In this document: piece after piece, positions 43,278 through 46,066 of the stretch | How positions within the stretch are numbered: position 1 is the first letter of the stretch | Layout: each line of letters opens with the position of its first letter | Source of the DNA: Streptomyces otsuchiensis | GTDB taxonomy: Bacteria > Actinomycetota > Actinomycetes > Streptomycetales > Streptomycetaceae | Reading direction: 5' to 3' | DNA length: 46,066 nt | Assembly (NCBI RefSeq): GCF_004305975.1 | Contig: NZ_BHZI01000007.1 | Coordinates: forward strand, 1-46,066 | Notes under the pieces: generated by a model | Told to the model about the DNA's origin: nothing | The model's input: only the letters and a program-made list of their open reading frames with translations | Databases searched by the model: none | Position numbers and translations under genes: made by a program

Positions 43278-44501
43278 TCACCAGCTGACGGGTAGTTCGT
43301 ACACCCCGTACACCGCTCCGTCGTGCTTGAACGGGACGCGCTCGATCTCCGTGGCGAGACGCAGCGTGGGAACGCGGCGCAGCAGCGTGGCGTAGGCGAT
43401 CTGCAGTTCCATCCGCGCCAGCGGCTGACCCAGGCACTGGTGCGCGCCGAAGCCGAAGGCCACGTGGTGGCGGGCGTCGCGGTGGATGTCGAGCCGGTCC
43501 GGCTCGGGGAACGCCCCGGGGTCCCGGTTGGCGATGTCGTTGGGGAAGATGATGCCCTCTCCGGGCCGGATGACCTCCCCCGCGATGTCGATCTCCTCCA
43601 GCGCCACCCGGCGCCGGCCGTCGTGGGTGATGTGCAGGTAGCGCAGGAGCTCCTCGACGGCCCCGGTGATCACGGCCGGGTCCTCGGTGTCCCGCAGCTC
43701 GGCGAGCTGGTCGGGGTTCTGGAGCAGCGCGAGCGTACCCAGGGCGATCATGTTGGCCGTGGTCTCGTGGCCGGCGATCAGCAGCAGGACGCTCATCTGC
43801 GCCGCCTCGCGCCGGCTCAGCTCACCGGCGTCCACGCGTTCCGCCAGTCCGGAGAGCAGGTCCTCGCCGGGCGCGTCGAGTTTCTCGCCCAGCAGCCGGT
43901 CCAGGTAATCGGTCAGCCGCCCGAGCGCGGCGAGCTGACGCTCCTGGCCGGACTCCCGGTTGATGATGATCTTGCTGTTGTCCTGGAAGAACTCGTGGTC
44001 GGCGTAGGGCACTCCGAGCAGTTCGCAGATGACGAGCGAGGGCACGGGCAGGGCGAATGCCGTGACCAGGTCCGCCGGCCGGGGGCCGGCGAGCATCTCG
44101 TCGAGGAAGTCGTCCACGATGCGCTGCACGCGCGGCCGCATCGCCTCGATCCTCTTCACGGCGAACCGTGCGGTGACCATCCGCCGCAGCCGCGCGTGCT
44201 CGGGGTCGTCCATCAGGATGAAGCTGACGGTGTTCTCCCGGACGGGGGCGCCGGCCGGGTAGCCCGGGCGCATCACGTCGGCGCTCACCCGGGGGTCGGC
44301 CAGCAGCGCCCGCTGGTCCGCGTAGCGCGTCACCAGCCAGGGGGTGCTCCCGTCCCACAGGCGCACCTTGGCCAGGGCGCCCTCCTGCTGTTGCTTCGCC
44401 AGGGTCGGCGGCGGGTCGAACGGACATCCTTGTGCACGGGTCATCGGGTACTCGGGCAGGTCCGCCGTGTCCTGCGCGGCGGTGGACGTCGTTTCGGTCA
44501 T
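43278..44501 (-). CDS. cytochrome P450 (CYP105-like)
   Basis: A 407-residue haem monooxygenase. The I-helix motif is LLIAGHETTANMI, the ExxR motif lies in AVEELLRYL, and the haem-binding loop is FGFGAHQCLGQPLARMEL. The N-terminal QGCPFDPPP and the neighbouring ferredoxin recall the CYP105 family, whose members oxidise xenobiotics and macrolides; the substrate cannot be read. GGAAGG precedes the ATG at 44501. It is the middle gene of reductase-P450-ferredoxin. Confidence 0.94.
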   Translation of the reverse strand: MTETTSTAAQDTADLPEYPMTRAQGCPFDPPPTLAKQQQEGALAKVRLWDGSTPWLVTRYADQRALLADPRVSADVMRPGYPAGAPVRENTVSFILMDDPEHARLRRMVTARFAVKRIEAMRPRVQRIVDDFLDEMLAGPRPADLVTAFALPVPSLVICELLGVPYADHEFFQDNSKIIINRESGQERQLAALGRLTDYLDRLLGEKLDAPGEDLLSGLAERVDAGELSRREAAQMSVLLLIAGHETTANMIALGTLALLQNPDQLAELRDTEDPAVITGAVEELLRYLHITHDGRRRVALEEIDIAGEVIRPGEGIIFPNDIANRDPGAFPEPDRLDIHRDARHHVAFGFGAHQCLGQPLARMELQIAYATLLRRVPTLRLATEIERVPFKHDGAVYGVYELPVSW

Positions 44502-44619
44502 GGGTTCCTTCCGGTCGGTGGTGCCGGTGGTCGCGCTCGTGGGGTCCGGCGGTCGGCAGCCGGCGCAGGGGGCTGCTCGCCCCGTGCGGCGTCCGCGCGG
44601 ACGTTCCGCGTGGACGGGA

Positions 44620-45837
44620 TCAGAGGGTGGCGCGGGAGGCGGGGCGGGGACGGGAGTACACGGCGGAGAGTTCCGCGGCCCGCAGCCGCGCCTGTTTGGG
44701 CATGTTCCAGCCGACCACCGCGGTCAGGGCGCCCTCGGTGCGGTGGGCGGCGACGAAGCGGCCGCCGGCGGGGTCGCCCTCGACGACGGTGACCTCGGCG
44801 TCCGGCGAGATCACGCCGTACACCTGGACGCGCGCGTCGAACTGGTCGGTCCAGAAGGAGGGGACGGGCTGGTAGGGGCGCTCCGCGCCGAGGATCGTCC
44901 CGGCGACGGCGAGTGCCTGCGCGGTGGCGTTGGCGCGGTTCTCCAGCCGCACCGGGCGGTCCAGCGCCGCGTGGTGCCAGCGGGCCACGTCGCCTGCGGC
45001 GTAGACGCCCTCCCCCGCGCGGCAGTGGGCGTCGCACAGCACGCCGTCGTCCAGTGTCAGACCGCTGTCGGTCAGCCATCCGGTGTCGGGTACGGCACCG
45101 ATGGCGACCAGCACCACGTCGGCCGGAAGCACCGGGCCCGAGACCAGCCGGACGCCGCTCACACGGTGGTGGTCGTCGGCGATCAGCCCCGCGGCTCCGT
45201 CGCCCGGCAGCAGCCGTACGCCGTTGCGGGTGTGCGACTCGGCCAGCAGCCGGGCCGCGTCGGTGCCCAGCTGGGCGGCCATGGGGTAGGGCTGGGGACC
45301 GAGCAGGGTGGTGTCCACCCCCAGCCGGCGGGCGGTCGCCGCCACCTCGCTGCCGAGCACGCCGTCACCGACCACGACCAGCCGGGAGGCGGTCGCCAGG
45401 TCGGCGCGCAGGGCGCGCGCGTCGTCCAGGGTGCGCAGCAGGTGCGTGCCGCGCGGCCCCGCTCCCCCGGCCGGAGGGCGCGGGGTGAGTCCGGTGGCGA
45501 TGACGACGGCGTCCGCGCGCAGTTCGCGCCCGGCGGCGGTGCGCACGGTCCGGGCCGGGAGGTCCAGGTGGGCGGCGGGGTCGCCGAGGAGCAGCGTGGC
45601 ACCGAGCCGCTCGATCGTCTCCGGGGGCCGCAGCACGGCACGGCTCTCCTCCCACTGGCCGGACAGCACCTGTTTGGAGAGCGGCGGCCGGTCGTAGGGC
45701 AGGTGCTCCTCGGCCCCGAGCAGAGTGAGGGAGCCGGTGTACCCCTGGCGCCGCAGCGCCTCGGCTGTGGTGAGCCCGGCCGCGGAGGCGCCGACCACCA
45801 GGACGTGGCCGGGGGCGGGTGCACGCGTGGCGCTCAT
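44620..45837 (-). CDS. FAD-dependent ferredoxin reductase
   Basis: A 405-residue NAD(P)H-ferredoxin reductase of the rhodocoxin/putidaredoxin-reductase family, passing electrons to the 3Fe-4S ferredoxin and P450. Visible marks are the FAD dinucleotide fold HVLVVGASAAGLTTAEALRR, YDRPPLSKQVLSG near residue 52, a second NAD(P)H-binding fold RLVVVGDGVLGSEVAATARR, and GVYAAGDVARWHH. The ATG at 45837 begins MSATRAPAPG; a GTG at 45849 is possible. It contains the first copy of the 77-base repeat found at the window end. Confidence 0.93.
   Translation of the reverse strand: MSATRAPAPGHVLVVGASAAGLTTAEALRRQGYTGSLTLLGAEEHLPYDRPPLSKQVLSGQWEESRAVLRPPETIERLGATLLLGDPAAHLDLPARTVRTAAGRELRADAVVIATGLTPRPPAGGAGPRGTHLLRTLDDARALRADLATASRLVVVGDGVLGSEVAATARRLGVDTTLLGPQPYPMAAQLGTDAARLLAESHTRNGVRLLPGDGAAGLIADDHHRVSGVRLVSGPVLPADVVLVAIGAVPDTGWLTDSGLTLDDGVLCDAHCRAGEGVYAAGDVARWHHAALDRPVRLENRANATAQALAVAGTILGAERPYQPVPSFWTDQFDARVQVYGVISPDAEVTVVEGDPAGGRFVAAHRTEGALTAVVGWNMPKQARLRAAELSAVYSRPRPASRATL
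45577..45653. repeat. first copy of a 77-bp exact direct repeat
   Basis: Lies inside the ferredoxin reductase gene, in frame with LRPPETIERLGATLLLGDP. The second copy is 45990-46066, at the very end of the window. Confidence 0.95.
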
Positions 45838-45864
45838 CCGGCGCACCACGCGCCGGTGACCGTG

Positions 45865-45903
45865 GCGGACGGGGCGGGGCGGGTGGCGCCCCGCCCCGTC
45901 CGC
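45865..45903 (-). terminator. 17-bp GC hairpin upstream of the reductase gene
   Basis: A perfect 17-bp stem (45865-45881 with 45887-45903) and a 5-base loop, only 28 bases before the reductase start. It probably ends a gene lying to the right, or attenuates readthrough into the reductase-P450-ferredoxin operon. Confidence 0.65.
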
Positions 45904-45989
45904 GCGGCTGATCCGGTGCGGGCGGGGTCGTCCTTCTCGCGGGTGACGCTCACGGCTGTTCTCCTTCCGGCGCGGGGCCGGGTCGTGGG

Positions 45990-46066
45990 GGGGTCGCCGA
46001 GGAGCAGCGTGGCACCGAGCCGCTCGATCGTCTCCGGGGGCCGCAGCACGGCACGGCTCTCCTCCC
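45990..46066. repeat. second copy of the 77-bp exact direct repeat, at the window edge
   Basis: Identical over all 77 bases to 45577-45653 and cut by the window edge. The base just before each copy differs. This is probably an assembly-graph overlap at a contig end rather than a second gene; see findings. Confidence 0.9.

Noticed and set aside
45834-46049. 71-residue frame at the right edge
   Set aside because: It arises from the second copy of the 77-base repeat, probably an assembly artefact, joined to a terminator hairpin.

Overview
The window is very GC-rich, densely coded and full of GTG/ATG starts and ATGA/TGATG overlaps, as in a streptomycete. The block class II fructose-bisphosphate aldolase, pyrE, aldose epimerase, CoxG-like protein, spermidine-synthase-like membrane protein and DUF2617 resembles the core chromosome arrangement of Streptomyces (from memory, not searched). 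No rRNA, tRNA, CRISPR array or insertion sequence was seen.

Layout. 1-1378: a class F sortase, open at the left edge. 1317-4405 (-): a complete tryptophan-to-anthranilate set (tryptophan 2,3-dioxygenase, kynureninase, formylkynurenine formamidase). 4759-11444 (-): housekeeping genes (DUF3151, fba, pyrE, epimerase, SRPBCC protein, a spermidine-synthase-like protein without its catalytic domain, DUF2617). 11835-18702 (+): a five-gene oligopeptide/dipeptide ABC importer closed by a strong terminator. 19372-26313 (+): the most unusual part, a compact RiPP-type operon. It has a 55-residue precursor peptide, two tandem hairpins, a stand-alone LanM-type dehydratase domain without a cyclase, three related JmjC/cupin proteins of which only the middle one keeps iron ligands, and an O6-alkylguanine-DNA methyltransferase, the last five genes joined by 4-nt overlaps. 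No cyclase, protease, transporter or regulator lies inside it. I do not recognise this combination.

26411-36478: a secreted purple-acid-phosphatase-like enzyme, a DUF916-like surface protein, an alpha/beta hydrolase broken by a 2-nt frameshift, a divergent SARP/BTAD regulator, an F420-type LLM oxidoreductase, a class IV aminotransferase, and a GTGA-coupled metallophosphoesterase/Sfp-type phosphopantetheinyl transferase pair. 36766-42870: a Tat-exported two-domain laccase, divergent from a two-gene secreted operon (ThuA plus PQQ-type sugar dehydrogenase; cupredoxin plus OmpL47 repeats plus DUF1080), which looks like an extracellular copper/redox sugar-oxidation module. 42993-45837 (-): ferredoxin reductase, cytochrome P450 and 3Fe-4S ferredoxin, a complete P450 electron chain. 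The last 77 bases repeat exactly a stretch inside the reductase gene, which looks like an assembly-graph contig end.
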